This document shows positions 7,962 through 16,991 of a stretch of DNA of 49,440 nucleotides, in pieces. The stretch is from Pseudomonadota bacterium (lineage in GTDB: Bacteria; Pseudomonadota; Alphaproteobacteria; Rhizobiales; Xanthobacteraceae): positions 1-49,440 of the forward strand of contig JAEXYA010000036.1 in the NCBI GenBank assembly GCA_023451825.1, given 5' to 3'. Below the pieces are notes generated by a model, which was not told where the DNA came from, did not search any database, and saw nothing but the letters and a program-made list of their open reading frames with translations. Positions within the stretch are counted from its first letter, which is position 1. Each line of letters starts with the position of its first letter. The position numbers and the translations under genes were made by a program.

Positions 7962-9185
7962 TTACAGCTCCGACGTATCAGGCATGGCGGCCTGCTTCAG
8001 CACGCCATCCTTGTGCAGCTTTGCAATCTGTTCGGCGGTGTAGCCGACCTCGGCCAGCACTTCCGCATTCTGCTCGCCGAGATGCGAGGCGAGACGCGAC
8101 AGGTCCACCGGCGTCTTCGACCAGGTGGCGGCCACCTTCATGTTGCGCACCGCGCCTTCGGTGGGATGCTCGACCTGCTGGAAGAAATCCGTCGCCACCA
8201 TGTGCGGGTCTTCCATCATGCTGTCCAGCGTATGCATCGGCGCCGACGGCACATCCGCCTCGTCGAGCAACTTCGCCCACTCCGCCGTGGTGCGCGTCAG
8301 GAAGATGCGCGACAGTTCGGCATTCACCGTATCGATATGCTGGATGCGCTGCGGGAAGGTCGCGAAGCGCGGATCGTCGAACAGCTCCTCGCGGCCGACA
8401 TGCTTGAGGAAGCTCTTCCACTGCTTGTCGTTATAGACCATGGCGCAGATATAGCCGTCCGAGGTCTTGTAGGGCCGGCGATCCGGCGACAGGTGACGAC
8501 CATAGCCGCCCTTGTCGAGCGGCGGATCGTAAGTGAGGCCGCCCATGTGGTCGCCCATCATAAAGCCCGCCATGGTCTCGAACATCGGGATGTCGACGCG
8601 CTGGCCCTCACCGGTCTTGTCGCGATGGATGACGCTGGCGAGGATCGCGCCAAGCGCATTGAGGCCGACGATGCGATCGACCAGCGCATTCGGCACATAG
8701 CGCGGCACGCCGTCCGGGCTGATGCGCGCATTCAGCGCGGCGAGCGCGGTGGCGCCCTGGATCAGGTCGTCATAAGCGGGCTTTGCGGCATAGGGGCCGG
8801 CCTGGCTGAAGCCGAACACGCCGGCATAGATCAGGCGCGGATTGATTTTTGAGACGACGTCATAGCCGAGATTCAGCCGCACCATGGCCGCCGGGCGGAC
8901 ATTGTAGACCAGCACGTCGGCGGTCGCGATCAGCTTCAGCAGCGCCTCGCGGCCCTCGTCCTTCTTGAGGTCGATGCAGACGCAGCGCTTGTTGCGGTTG
9001 GTGTTGAGGAAAATCGGCCCCATGCCGGGATTGCGCATCGGCCCGATCGCACGCACCACGTCGCCATCGGGAGACTCCACCTTGATGACATCGGCGCCGT
9101 AATCGCCCAACGTCTGGGTGCAGTAAGGCCCCATCATCACCGAGGTCATGTCGATGATCTTGATCCCGTGAAGTGGTCCCGCCAA
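7962..9185 (-). CDS. class III (CaiB/BaiF) CoA-transferase
   Basis: A 407-residue enzyme that moves CoA between carboxylic acids through an aspartyl-CoA thioester. Family features include the N-terminal PLHGIKIIDMTSVMMGPYC, DYGADVIKVE, NRNKRCVCIDLKKDEG and the probable catalytic Asp in ALVDRIVG. The start codon is TTG at 9185, with GGGAG nine bases upstream. Its stop is three bases from the acyl-CoA dehydrogenase start, so the two are co-transcribed. The acid it activates is unknown. With an acyl-CoA synthetase nearby, the cluster has two ways to form a CoA ester. Confidence 0.92.
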   Translation of the reverse strand: MAGPLHGIKIIDMTSVMMGPYCTQTLGDYGADVIKVESPDGDVVRAIGPMRNPGMGPIFLNTNRNKRCVCIDLKKDEGREALLKLIATADVLVYNVRPAAMVRLNLGYDVVSKINPRLIYAGVFGFSQAGPYAAKPAYDDLIQGATALAALNARISPDGVPRYVPNALVDRIVGLNALGAILASVIHRDKTGEGQRVDIPMFETMAGFMMGDHMGGLTYDPPLDKGGYGRHLSPDRRPYKTSDGYICAMVYNDKQWKSFLKHVGREELFDDPRFATFPQRIQHIDTVNAELSRIFLTRTTAEWAKLLDEADVPSAPMHTLDSMMEDPHMVATDFFQQVEHPTEGAVRNMKVAATWSKTPVDLSRLASHLGEQNAEVLAEVGYTAEQIAKLHKDGVLKQAAMPDTSEL

Positions 9186-9306
9186 AGCCGTTTGCTCCCG
9201 AAAAGCGTGTGATTGGGAAAACGGTTTAACGACAGCGGGTTTGCGCGAGCAAGGGCGCTGGGCGCGGAGCCTTATGCGCGGGAGGATGGGGCAACAAGCT
9301 CCAATT

Positions 9307-9390
9307 GTCGTCGCCCGGCTTGACCGGGCGATCCAGTAAACTCAGGAACAGCGGCGTGTACTGGGTCACCCGATCAAGTCGGGTGACGAC
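9307..9390. repeat. palindromic intergenic element, family G
   Basis: Left hairpin GCCCGG-CTTGA-CCGGGC and right hairpin CACCCGA-TCAAG-TCGGGTG, bounded by GTCGTC and GACGAC. The loops are complementary to each other. Single copy in this window. Confidence 0.75.
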
Positions 9391-9399
9391 AAGAGAGCG

Positions 9400-10932
9400 T
9401 TACGCCTTCATCATCTCCCGCAGCTCCGTCTTCAGCACCTTGCCGTAATTGTTCTTCGGCAGCGCCTCCAGATAGACATAGCGCTTCGGCCGTTTGAACC
9501 TTGCGATATGCGCCAGGCAATGCGCGTCCAGCGCCGCGTCATCCGCAGAAGCGCCATCCTCCAGCACCACGCAAGCCACCACGATCTCGCCCCAGTCCGG
9601 CTCCGCGACACCGATGGCCGAGACTTCCCGCACGGCGGGATGCGTCAGCAGCGCCTCCTCCACCTCGCGCGGATAGATGTTGGTGCCGCCCGAGATGATC
9701 ACATCCTTGGACCGGTCCGACAGCGTGAGGAAACCATCCGCATCGAGCCGACCGACATCGCCGGTGCGCAGCCAGCCGTCCTTCAGCGTTTCGCTATTGG
9801 CCTTGTCATTATTCCAGTAGCCGAGCATGACAGCCGGCCCCTTGGCCTCGACCTCACCCGTCTCGCCCACAGGGCGTACCTTGCCGTCGGCATCCGTAAT
9901 CCGCACCGACATCACGCTCTGCGCCGGGCCGACGGATGCAAGCCGCTCCAGATAGCGCGGATGATCCACATCCGCATGAAACGCACGCGGCAGCGAGGTG
10001 ATCGTCATCGGCGATTCACCCTGGCCATAGATCTGCACGAAACGCTGGCCCATCACGCTGATGGCATCGCGGATATCGGCGAGATACATCGGCCCGCCGC
10101 CATAGACGATGGTGCGAATGCCCTCGCCGCTCTCGCCGCGCTTCTTTGCCGCATCCACCAGCCGCCGCACCATGGTGGGCGCCGCGAACATCGCGACATC
10201 GCCGAGCGCGCGGCCGAGACCCAGCACTTCATCGGGCTCAAAGCCCTGGCTCACCGGCACCACATGCCGCGCCGCCATGCGGACGTGGATGAAATTATAC
10301 AGCCCGGCGCCATGCGAGATCGGCGCGGCATAGAGGATCGCATCGCGCTGATGCACGGTGTCCACATCGGCGAGATAGCACATCGACATGGCGACCAGAT
10401 TGCCATGGCTGAGCATCACGCCTTTCGGCCGCCCCGTGGTGCCTGAGGTATAGAACAGCCACGCGAGATCATGATCCTCGCGCGCGAGCGGCACGTGTGA
10501 CGTGGGCTCGCCATGCTGCAGTTCGGAAAACGTCTCGCTCTGCACCGAGAGCATCTGCATCGTTGTTGGCAGATCCTCTTTCACGGCTACCAGCGCATCG
10601 TGACTATCGCTATCCACGATGGCTAGCCGTGCGCCGGCATTGTCGCAGATCCATGCGGCCTCGCGGCCATGCAGTTTCGCGTTAATCGGGATAACGACAC
10701 CACCGATCCACCACACCGCATACATGCATTCGAGATACGCCGTGCAGTTCGACGCGAACAACGCCACGCGATCGCGGGGCTCGATGCCGTAGTCGCGCAC
10801 GAGCCCCGCACCGATGGCAGCGGCACGCCACGCGAATGTCGCGTAGTCCGCCTCGACCGAGGTACCGCTCAGCAGCGCTGGCGCCTGCGGATGCAGACGC
10901 GCCGACGCCGCAAGCCATTGTGCGACATTCAT
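9400..10932 (-). CDS. AMP-dependent acyl-CoA synthetase (class I adenylate-forming)
   Basis: A 510-residue ATP-dependent ligase that activates a carboxylic acid to acyl-AMP and then acyl-CoA. Motifs in order are the P-loop LFYTSGTTGRPKGVMLSH, YGQGESPMT, the hinge GWLRTGDVGRLDADGF, RSKDVIISGGTNIYPREVE, and the catalytic Lys near the end in KNNYGKVLKTELRE. I chose the ATG at 10932 (MNVAQWL), where family similarity begins. The GGAG lies directly against this ATG, closer than usual, so the start is not certain. The gene follows the SCP2-type thiolase gene by 16 bases. The substrate is unknown. Confidence 0.92.
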   Translation of the reverse strand: MNVAQWLAASARLHPQAPALLSGTSVEADYATFAWRAAAIGAGLVRDYGIEPRDRVALFASNCTAYLECMYAVWWIGGVVIPINAKLHGREAAWICDNAGARLAIVDSDSHDALVAVKEDLPTTMQMLSVQSETFSELQHGEPTSHVPLAREDHDLAWLFYTSGTTGRPKGVMLSHGNLVAMSMCYLADVDTVHQRDAILYAAPISHGAGLYNFIHVRMAARHVVPVSQGFEPDEVLGLGRALGDVAMFAAPTMVRRLVDAAKKRGESGEGIRTIVYGGGPMYLADIRDAISVMGQRFVQIYGQGESPMTITSLPRAFHADVDHPRYLERLASVGPAQSVMSVRITDADGKVRPVGETGEVEAKGPAVMLGYWNNDKANSETLKDGWLRTGDVGRLDADGFLTLSDRSKDVIISGGTNIYPREVEEALLTHPAVREVSAIGVAEPDWGEIVVACVVLEDGASADDAALDAHCLAHIARFKRPKRYVYLEALPKNNYGKVLKTELREMMKA

Positions 10933-10948
10933 CTCCGCAAAACCCGCG

Positions 10949-12118
10949 TTACTTCGCGGGCTCGAGGATCGAGACGTAATTCGCCACCGCCGCACCGCCC
11001 ATATTGAAGATGCCGGCGAGTTTTGCGTTCTTGATCTGCATCCCCTCGGGCGCCTGATCGAGCAGCTGCATCGCGCTCAGCACATGCATGGAGACGCCGG
11101 TGGCGCCGATCGGATGGCCTTTTGCTTTCAGGCCGCCGGATGGATTGACCGGCAGCTTGCCGTCCTTCTGCACCCAGCCTTCCTTGATGGCGCGCGCGCC
11201 CTGCCCGCGCGGGGTCAGGCCCATGGCTTCATATTCGATCAGCTCGGCCACGGTGAAGCAGTCATGGGTCTCGACGAAAGAGAGGTCGCCGAGCTCGACG
11301 CCCGCGGACTTCAGCGCCTTCTGCCAGGCCACGGTGCAGCCTTCAAATTCGAGAATGTCGCGCTTGGACATCGGCAGGAAGTCCTGCGCATGGCCGGTGG
11401 CACGGATATTGACGGCCTTGCCCATGGTCTTCGCGGTCTCCGCATCCGTCAGCACGAGTGCGGCGGCGCCGTCCGACACCAGCGAGCAATCGGTGCGCTT
11501 CAGCGGCCCTGCCACGAACGGGTTCTTGTCGCTCTCGGAGCGGCAGAACTCGAAGCCAAAATCCTTGCGCATCTGCGCATAGGGATTGTGGACGCCATTG
11601 GCGTGGTTCTTGGCCGCGATCATCGCCAGCGCATCGGACTGGTCGCCATATTTCTGGAAATATTTTTGCGCGATGCCGCCGAACACGCCGGCAAATCCCG
11701 CCGGCGTCTCGCCGTCTTCCGGCAGATAGGAGGCGCGCAGCAGGTTCTTGCCGATCTCCGGTCCTGGCGTCTTGGTCATCTGCTCGACGCCAACGACGAG
11801 CACGATCTTCGCAGTCCCCGCGGCAATCGACTTGATGCCCGCATGCACCGCAGCGGAACCGGTGGCGCAGGCATTCTCAACGCGGGTGGCGGGCTTGAAG
11901 CGCAGCGCGGGATCGGCCTGCAGCACCAGCGAGGCCGTAAAATCCTGTGGCGAGAAGCCGGCATTGAAATGGCCGAGCACGATTTCATCGACATCGGAGG
12001 CACTGATGCCGGCATCCGCCATCGCCTCGGTGGCGACGCGGACCACCATGCTTTCCACGGTCTCGGCGTCGAATTTCCCGAAGGGCATATGCGCCCATCC
12101 AACGATGCTGGCAGTCAT
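10949..12118 (-). CDS. SCP2-type thiolase (acetyl-CoA acetyltransferase family)
   Basis: A 389-residue thiolase that cleaves 3-ketoacyl-CoA with CoA, or condenses in reverse. Its catalytic set looks complete for the SCP2 type: nucleophile Cys84 in ENACATGS, HDCF at 285-288, and His335 in NPSGGLKAKGHPIGATG. The classical second Cys near the C-terminus is absent (FNMGGA), as in SCP2 thiolases where HDCF supplies it. It is the first gene of the minus-strand acyl-CoA cluster and contrasts with the Cys-less paralogue at 5525-6658. Confidence 0.93.
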   Translation of the reverse strand: MTASIVGWAHMPFGKFDAETVESMVVRVATEAMADAGISASDVDEIVLGHFNAGFSPQDFTASLVLQADPALRFKPATRVENACATGSAAVHAGIKSIAAGTAKIVLVVGVEQMTKTPGPEIGKNLLRASYLPEDGETPAGFAGVFGGIAQKYFQKYGDQSDALAMIAAKNHANGVHNPYAQMRKDFGFEFCRSESDKNPFVAGPLKRTDCSLVSDGAAALVLTDAETAKTMGKAVNIRATGHAQDFLPMSKRDILEFEGCTVAWQKALKSAGVELGDLSFVETHDCFTVAELIEYEAMGLTPRGQGARAIKEGWVQKDGKLPVNPSGGLKAKGHPIGATGVSMHVLSAMQLLDQAPEGMQIKNAKLAGIFNMGGAAVANYVSILEPAK

Positions 12119-12167
12119 GGTCGTTCTCCCGGTTCGATATCGCAGTTGCGATGAATATAGCGCAGCT

Positions 12168-12821
12168 TCAGCCCGGTGACAGGGCCTTCATCGTCCGCAG
12201 GCACATGGCCGTTATGCCCGCCCAGTCGCCCGCCTTTATAGATGATGGTTGACATATCCAGGAACCGCCGACCGCCAGCACCGATGGCTCATTGAGCCAT
12301 TCCGCCGCATTCGCTTCGGTGATACCGCCGGTGGGACACACGCGCAGATCGGGGAATGGCCCCGCCCAGGCGCGCAACATCGCGCGGCCGCCTGCCTGTT
12401 CGGCCGGGAAGAACTTTAATGTGTCGAAACCGTAGTCGCGCGCCTGCATGACTTCGGATGCGGTGGCGACACCGGGCAGCAGCGGCAGATCGCTTTTCGC
12501 CGCGGCTTCGAGCAGAGCCGGCGTGGCGCCGGGACTGACCGTGAAGCGCGCGCCAAGCTTCTGCGCCTGCTCGAAATCGGCAGCGGAGAGCACCGTGCCG
12601 ATGCCGACGATAGCGTCCGGCACTTCGGCGATCACGGCCTTCGCAGCTTCAACCGCAGCAGCTGTGCGTAGCGTGATTTCCAACGTCCGCACGCCACCTG
12701 CAACCAGCGCACGCGCAAGCGGAACGGCATCGGCAACACGCTCGATGGTGACCACCGGAATGACTTTGGCGGCGATCAGCATCTTGCGCAGATCGTCCTG
12801 ACGCCTGGCGATATCGGTCAT
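12168..12821 (-). CDS. eda: KDPG aldolase-type 2-keto-3-deoxy-6-phospho sugar acid aldolase
   Basis: A 217-residue class I aldolase that splits KDPG (or the galactose analogue KDPGal) into pyruvate and glyceraldehyde 3-phosphate. Visible residues are the catalytic Glu in TLEITLRT, the GIGTVLS loop, the Schiff-base Lys in LKFFPAEQAGG, and the phosphate site CPTGGI. The ATG overlaps the stop of the upstream kinase gene as ATGA, so kinase and aldolase are coupled and act in succession. Length is typical. KDPGal specificity is possible. Confidence 0.92.
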   Translation of the reverse strand: MTDIARRQDDLRKMLIAAKVIPVVTIERVADAVPLARALVAGGVRTLEITLRTAAAVEAAKAVIAEVPDAIVGIGTVLSAADFEQAQKLGARFTVSPGATPALLEAAAKSDLPLLPGVATASEVMQARDYGFDTLKFFPAEQAGGRAMLRAWAGPFPDLRVCPTGGITEANAAEWLNEPSVLAVGGSWICQPSSIKAGDWAGITAMCLRTMKALSPG

Positions 12822-13735
12822 GATGTTTGCTCTTTCATGTCAGGCATGGCCTCGCGTGGGATGATCGCGCCGGGATGGCAGACGACGGTGCCGGCGAGAT
12901 GATGGCCGGCTTGTGCCGCAGCGACAGCCCCGGAGCCGCTCAGCCGCGCGAACAGATAGGCCGCCGCAAAACTGTCGCCTGCGGCGGTCGTATCGACGAC
13001 CGTGCCCGTTATCGGCTGCGCCTCGACGCGCGTCGCTTTGCCCTTCTCGCGCACGATGCTCGCAGGCGTCGCCAGCTTCAGCACGGCCTCATCGGCATCG
13101 ATGCGATCAAGCAGCGCGCCCTCCCCGTCATCGGGATACAGCGCGCTCAGGTCTTCCACGGACGCCAGCACGATATCGGATGCGGCAAAGGCCTGCGCAA
13201 AGGCCTCGCGCGCCAGATCGAGATCGGGCCAGCCGCGGGCGCGGAAATTGGTGTCGAAGGCGACACGGACACCGGAGGCGCGACAGCGCTGCAGCGCTGC
13301 GATGAGACGCGCGCAACCGGCCACATCGAACAGCGACAGCGTGATGGCGGAGAGATAGATCAGATCATAGCCCGCGAGCGAGGCCAGCAGCGCATCCGTC
13401 TCCGGCAGGCTCATCAGCCCGCGCACGGCGGAGGCATCGCGCCAGTGATAGAAGCGGCGCTCGCCGGCTGCATTGGTCTCGATCATGTAGAGGCCGGGCA
13501 GTTTGCCCTTGAGGCGCAGCACTTGGTCGATGCCGATCCCCTCGTCCCGCCAGCCCGCAATCATCTCGTCGCTGAGCGGATCGTCCCCGAGCGCGGTGAC
13601 GTAGTCGACGCGGGCACCGAGCCGCGCGAGATAGACGGCGGTGTTGAGCGTGTCGCCGCCGAAGGAGCGCGTCAGGTGCCCGTTCGGCATCTGACGCAGC
13701 TCGATCATGCATTCGCCGATGCTGGCGATCCGCAT
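12818..13735 (-). CDS. kdgK: PfkB-family sugar (acid) kinase, probable 2-keto-3-deoxygluconate kinase
   Basis: A 305-residue ribokinase-fold enzyme that likely phosphorylates a 2-keto-3-deoxy sugar acid at C6. It has the N-terminal GECMIELR with FGGDTLNTAVYLARLG (sugar lid and binding) and the PfkB signature DTTAAGDSFAAAYLF with the catalytic Asp. I chose the ATG at 13735 (MRIASIGE) because GAGG lies five bases upstream; an ATG at 13753 is possible. Coupling to the aldolase gene by a four-base overlap supports the KDG assignment. Confidence 0.9.
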   Translation of the reverse strand: MRIASIGECMIELRQMPNGHLTRSFGGDTLNTAVYLARLGARVDYVTALGDDPLSDEMIAGWRDEGIGIDQVLRLKGKLPGLYMIETNAAGERRFYHWRDASAVRGLMSLPETDALLASLAGYDLIYLSAITLSLFDVAGCARLIAALQRCRASGVRVAFDTNFRARGWPDLDLAREAFAQAFAASDIVLASVEDLSALYPDDGEGALLDRIDADEAVLKLATPASIVREKGKATRVEAQPITGTVVDTTAAGDSFAAAYLFARLSGSGAVAAAQAGHHLAGTVVCHPGAIIPREAMPDMKEQTS

Positions 13736-13798
13736 CAGGGCCTCATCGATCAATACCGCTCAAATTCATCTGCGATGTATCCTTGCCGCAACCTCCGT

Positions 13799-13903
13799 CC
13801 TCATGGTGAGGAGCGCGCACTTGCGCGCGTCTCGAACCACGAGTTAACGGAGCTCCGTCGCCATCCTTCGAGACGCCGCTGCGCGGCTCCTCAGGATGAG
13901 GGG
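13799..13903. repeat. palindromic intergenic element, family E
   Basis: Starts CCTCATGGTGAGGAG, contains the hairpin GCGCGC-ACTT-GCGCGC followed by GTCTCGAA, and ends with the inverted counterpart CTCAGGATGAGG. It separates the DenD-like gene from kdgK. Other copies are at 23183-23294 and 46480-46589. Confidence 0.85.
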
Positions 13904-13924
13904 CGGAGTTGGCGGCGACGCTCA

Positions 13925-14908
13925 TCAATCGACGAATTTGCCGCCGAGTTCATCCTGGATATGGATGCGGATGATATCGTCAAAGCTCTTTTCATCCGTC
14001 GTGAAGCCGAGCTTCAGCGCCCGCGCGGTGTCGAAATCGCGCGGCCAGCCGGAGACGATGCTGACGATGGTCGGATCACTCTCGCGCTTGATGCGATCAA
14101 CCACATTCTTGCCCGCCACGCGCGCCAGCGCCGCGATCTGCTCGCCGACGGTGACGGACATGCCGGGCATCGAGAGATTGCGGCGCGGTCCCATCGCTTC
14201 GAGATCCATGCTGCCGGCATGGATGAGGAAGCCCGTCGCCGAGCGCGGCGATGCCACCCAGTGGCGGACGTCCTCGGACACCGGCAGGATCGCTTCCTTG
14301 CCGGCCAGCGGCTCGCGGATGATGTTGGAGAAGAATCCGGACGCCGCCTTGTTTGGCGCACCCGGCCGGACACAGATGGTCGGCAGGCGGATGCCGATGC
14401 CGTCCAGCAGGCCCTTGCGGGTGTAGTCGGCGATCAGCATTTCGCAGATCGACTTTTGCGTGCCGTAGGAGGTCAGCGGCGTGTGGATGAATTCATCGCC
14501 GATCTTGTCGGGGAACGGCGCGCCAAACACCGCGATGGACGACGTGAACACCAGGCGCGGCTTGTAGCCGCCGCCAACGCTGCGGATGGCGTCGATGAGA
14601 TAGCGGGTGCCGTCGAGATTGATGCGATAGCCCTTGTCGAACTCGGCCTCCGCCTCGCCCGACACGATGGCGGCGAGATGGAAGATGACTTCAGGCTTGC
14701 CCGCGATCAGCGCCGGCGCCGCCTTGGGGTCGGAGAAATCGGAGGTGACGGTTTCCGTCGGGATCGAGGTCGCCGGCTTGGCGGGAGCCACCACGTCCTG
14801 CAGCGTCAGGCGGGTGATCTCGCGATTGCCGAGCCGGCCATCGGCGATGAGCTTGTCGGTGAGCTTGCGGCCGACCATGCCGGCGGCGCCGAGGATGAGG
14901 ATGTGCAA
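13925..14908 (-). CDS. denD: NAD-dependent epimerase/dehydratase family, D-erythronate dehydrogenase-like
   Basis: A 327-residue extended SDR. The nucleotide-binding motif is GAAGMVG (residues 7-13), and the active site shows FTSSIAVFG and YGTQK. The whole resembles DenD-type enzymes that oxidise D-erythronate or related aldonates at C2. I chose the TTG at 14908 because AGGA lies eight bases upstream and the Rossmann motif then starts at residue 7; an upstream start at 14950 would add 14 basic residues. Its place in a sugar-acid operon fits. The exact substrate is uncertain and the symbol is by resemblance only. Confidence 0.75.
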   Translation of the reverse strand: MHILILGAAGMVGRKLTDKLIADGRLGNREITRLTLQDVVAPAKPATSIPTETVTSDFSDPKAAPALIAGKPEVIFHLAAIVSGEAEAEFDKGYRINLDGTRYLIDAIRSVGGGYKPRLVFTSSIAVFGAPFPDKIGDEFIHTPLTSYGTQKSICEMLIADYTRKGLLDGIGIRLPTICVRPGAPNKAASGFFSNIIREPLAGKEAILPVSEDVRHWVASPRSATGFLIHAGSMDLEAMGPRRNLSMPGMSVTVGEQIAALARVAGKNVVDRIKRESDPTIVSIVSGWPRDFDTARALKLGFTTDEKSFDDIIRIHIQDELGGKFVD

Positions 14909-14961
14909 GGGATGTTTCCTTTTCTTGATCTTGGCTGTGAATGCGACCACTGCTCTCAGTC

Positions 14962-15081
14962 GTCATCCCGGCGAAAGCCGGGATCCATAACCTCCGAGCT
15001 AATGGCGAAGATGAAGGCCTCTCCTTCAAAGTTTATACTGAGAGGACAGAGGCTATGGGTCCCGGCGTACGCCGGGATGAC
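14962..15081. repeat. REPIN-like element, family D
   Basis: Left arm GTCATCCCGGCGAAAGCCGG, with a GCGAAAGC turn, and right arm GCGTACGCCGGGATGAC. It lies between the DenD-like gene and the inner-membrane permease gene. Confidence 0.88.
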
Positions 15082-15109
15082 GGCCGGTAGGCCGTCGCTG
15101 CCACCATAA

Positions 15110-16027
15110 CTACTCCTTCACCGCGCCCGTCATCGCCGACACATAATGCTCGACGAAGAACGCATACAGGATCACCAGCGGCAATGATCCCACCAGTGCG
15201 CCGGCCATCAGCGAGCCCCATTTATAGATATCGCCATCGACGAACTCGTTGACGATCGCCACCGGCACCGTCTTGTTCGGCGTCGATTGCAGGAACGTCA
15301 GCGCATAGATGAATTCATTCCAGCACAGCGTGAACGAGAAGATGAAGGCCGAGATCAGCCCGGGCACCGCCAGCGGCACCACGATCTTGACCAGGATCTG
15401 CCAGCGCGACGCGCCGTCGATCAGCGCGCACTCCTCCAGCTCGAACGGGATGGTCTTGAAATAGCCCATCAAGAGCCAGGTCGAGAACGGGATCAGCAGT
15501 GTCGGATAGACCAGGATCAGCGACAGCGGCGAGTCGAACAGGCCATAGGCCTGGATGACCGACGCCAGCGGGATGAACAGGATCGATGGCGGCACCAGAT
15601 AGGCCATGAAGATCAGGCCGCCGATCGCCTCCGCGCCCTTGAAGCGAAGGCGCACGATGGCATAGGCGGCGAGCACGCTGGCGAAGATCGACAGCGTGGT
15701 GGCCGCCGCCGCCACATACATCGTGTTCCACAGCCATTTCGGATACTGCGTCTCGAACAACAGTTTTGAAATGTGCTTGAAGGTCGGCTGGATTACCCAG
15801 AACGGGTTGTACTTCTCCATGTCGATGAGCTGTTCATCCGGCTTGATGGCCGTGAGACCCATCCAGTAGAACGGGAACAGCAGCACCACCAGGATGATGA
15901 ACAACGGAAGATAGAGCGTGACGAGGCGCTTCGGCAGCGACTCCAGATAGCTCATGCCTTCGGTGTTGTCGTCCTTCTGGAGCTTCAGCGGCGCGGTGCG
16001 CGCGGTATCGGCAATCGCGTCAGTCAT
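15110..16027 (-). CDS. carbohydrate ABC transporter permease (MalG type)
   Basis: A 305-residue inner-membrane subunit with six predicted membrane segments. It has the EAA loop EECALIDGASRWQILVKIVV, where the ATPase docks, and the C-terminal region typical of CUT1 MalG/UgpE permeases. It overlaps the upstream MalF-type gene by eight bases, so the two are coupled and form a heterodimer. A sugar, polyol or sugar-acid substrate is inferred from neighbours. Confidence 0.93.
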   Translation of the reverse strand: MTDAIADTARTAPLKLQKDDNTEGMSYLESLPKRLVTLYLPLFIILVVLLFPFYWMGLTAIKPDEQLIDMEKYNPFWVIQPTFKHISKLLFETQYPKWLWNTMYVAAAATTLSIFASVLAAYAIVRLRFKGAEAIGGLIFMAYLVPPSILFIPLASVIQAYGLFDSPLSLILVYPTLLIPFSTWLLMGYFKTIPFELEECALIDGASRWQILVKIVVPLAVPGLISAFIFSFTLCWNEFIYALTFLQSTPNKTVPVAIVNEFVDGDIYKWGSLMAGALVGSLPLVILYAFFVEHYVSAMTGAVKE

Positions 16028-16982
16028 GATCAGACCCCTGTTGCCACTTACGGCGTTGCATGCCGAACCAGGAGATCGCGATGGCCGCGAGCAGGAACGG
16101 GATCATGGCAGTTGCAATGGCAGCGCCCTCGCCGAGACGGCCGGAGAGAATGCCGCGCTGATAGCTCAGCGTCGCCATCAGATGCGTGGCGTTGACCGGG
16201 CCGCCACGGGTGAGCGCCCAGATCAGCTGGAAGTCCGTGAAGGTGAACAGCACCGAGAAGGTCATCACGACAGCGATGATCGGCGTCAGCAAGGGATAGG
16301 TGATGTAGCGGAAGCGCTGCCATGAGGTGGCGCCGTCCAGCACCGCCGCCTCATAGAGTGACGGCGACACCGTCTGCAGGCCGGCCAAAAGCGTGATCGC
16401 CACGAACGGCACACCGCGCCAGATGTTTGCGAAGATGACGCTGGCGCGGGCATTGGTGCTGTCGCCGAGGAAGTTGATATTGTGGTCGAGCCAGCCGAGC
16501 TTGATCAGCGACCAGGAGATGATCGAGAACTGCGAGTCGTAGATCCACCAGAAGGCGATGGCCGAGAGCACCGTCGGCACGATGAAGGGGATCAGCACAA
16601 TGGAGCGGATCATGGCCTTGAACGGCATGTGCCGGTTCAACAGCAGCGCCAGATAGAGGCCGATGGCGAATTTGATGGCGGAAGCGACGATCGTATAGAG
16701 CAGCGTGTTGAACACCGACAGCCAGAAGATCGAGTCGTCCTTCAGCCAGTCATAGTTCTCGAGCCCGACAAACACGCCGGCACGGCCGATGCGCTCGTCG
16801 GTAAAGCTCATCCAGACGCCGAGGAAAAGCGGATAGCCGAGGAACAGCACCAGGAAGATAGCCGCCGGCAGCATGAACCAGATGGCGAGGAAGTTGCGGT
16901 TCACCCGCAATTTGTCCCATACCGAACTGGCGGGGATCTGTTTCGCCCCCGCCGGCATGGATGTTTGAACAGTCGTCATCAT
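16020..16982 (-). CDS. carbohydrate ABC transporter permease (MalF type)
   Basis: A 320-residue CUT1 permease with six membrane segments after a cytoplasmic N-terminus. Its EAA loop is EAAVLDGATSWQRFRYITYP. Two adjacent ATG codons (16982 and 16979) follow GGAGCTG; the second has the better six-base spacing, so the true protein may be one residue shorter. It pairs with the MalG-type subunit encoded immediately downstream. Confidence 0.93.
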   Translation of the reverse strand: MMTTVQTSMPAGAKQIPASSVWDKLRVNRNFLAIWFMLPAAIFLVLFLGYPLFLGVWMSFTDERIGRAGVFVGLENYDWLKDDSIFWLSVFNTLLYTIVASAIKFAIGLYLALLLNRHMPFKAMIRSIVLIPFIVPTVLSAIAFWWIYDSQFSIISWSLIKLGWLDHNINFLGDSTNARASVIFANIWRGVPFVAITLLAGLQTVSPSLYEAAVLDGATSWQRFRYITYPLLTPIIAVVMTFSVLFTFTDFQLIWALTRGGPVNATHLMATLSYQRGILSGRLGEGAAIATAMIPFLLAAIAISWFGMQRRKWQQGSDHD

Positions 16983-16991
16983 CAGCTCCGG

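Noticed and set aside
6708..8852. 714-residue plus-strand open frame
   Set aside because: It is antisense to the acyl-CoA dehydrogenase and CoA-transferase genes, rich in Arg and His, and has no domain. It is a product of GC-rich third-position bias.
12827..15109. 760-residue plus-strand open frame
   Set aside because: It is antisense to kdgK and the DenD-like gene and passes through two palindromic repeats. The real proteins on the minus strand have clear catalytic motifs.
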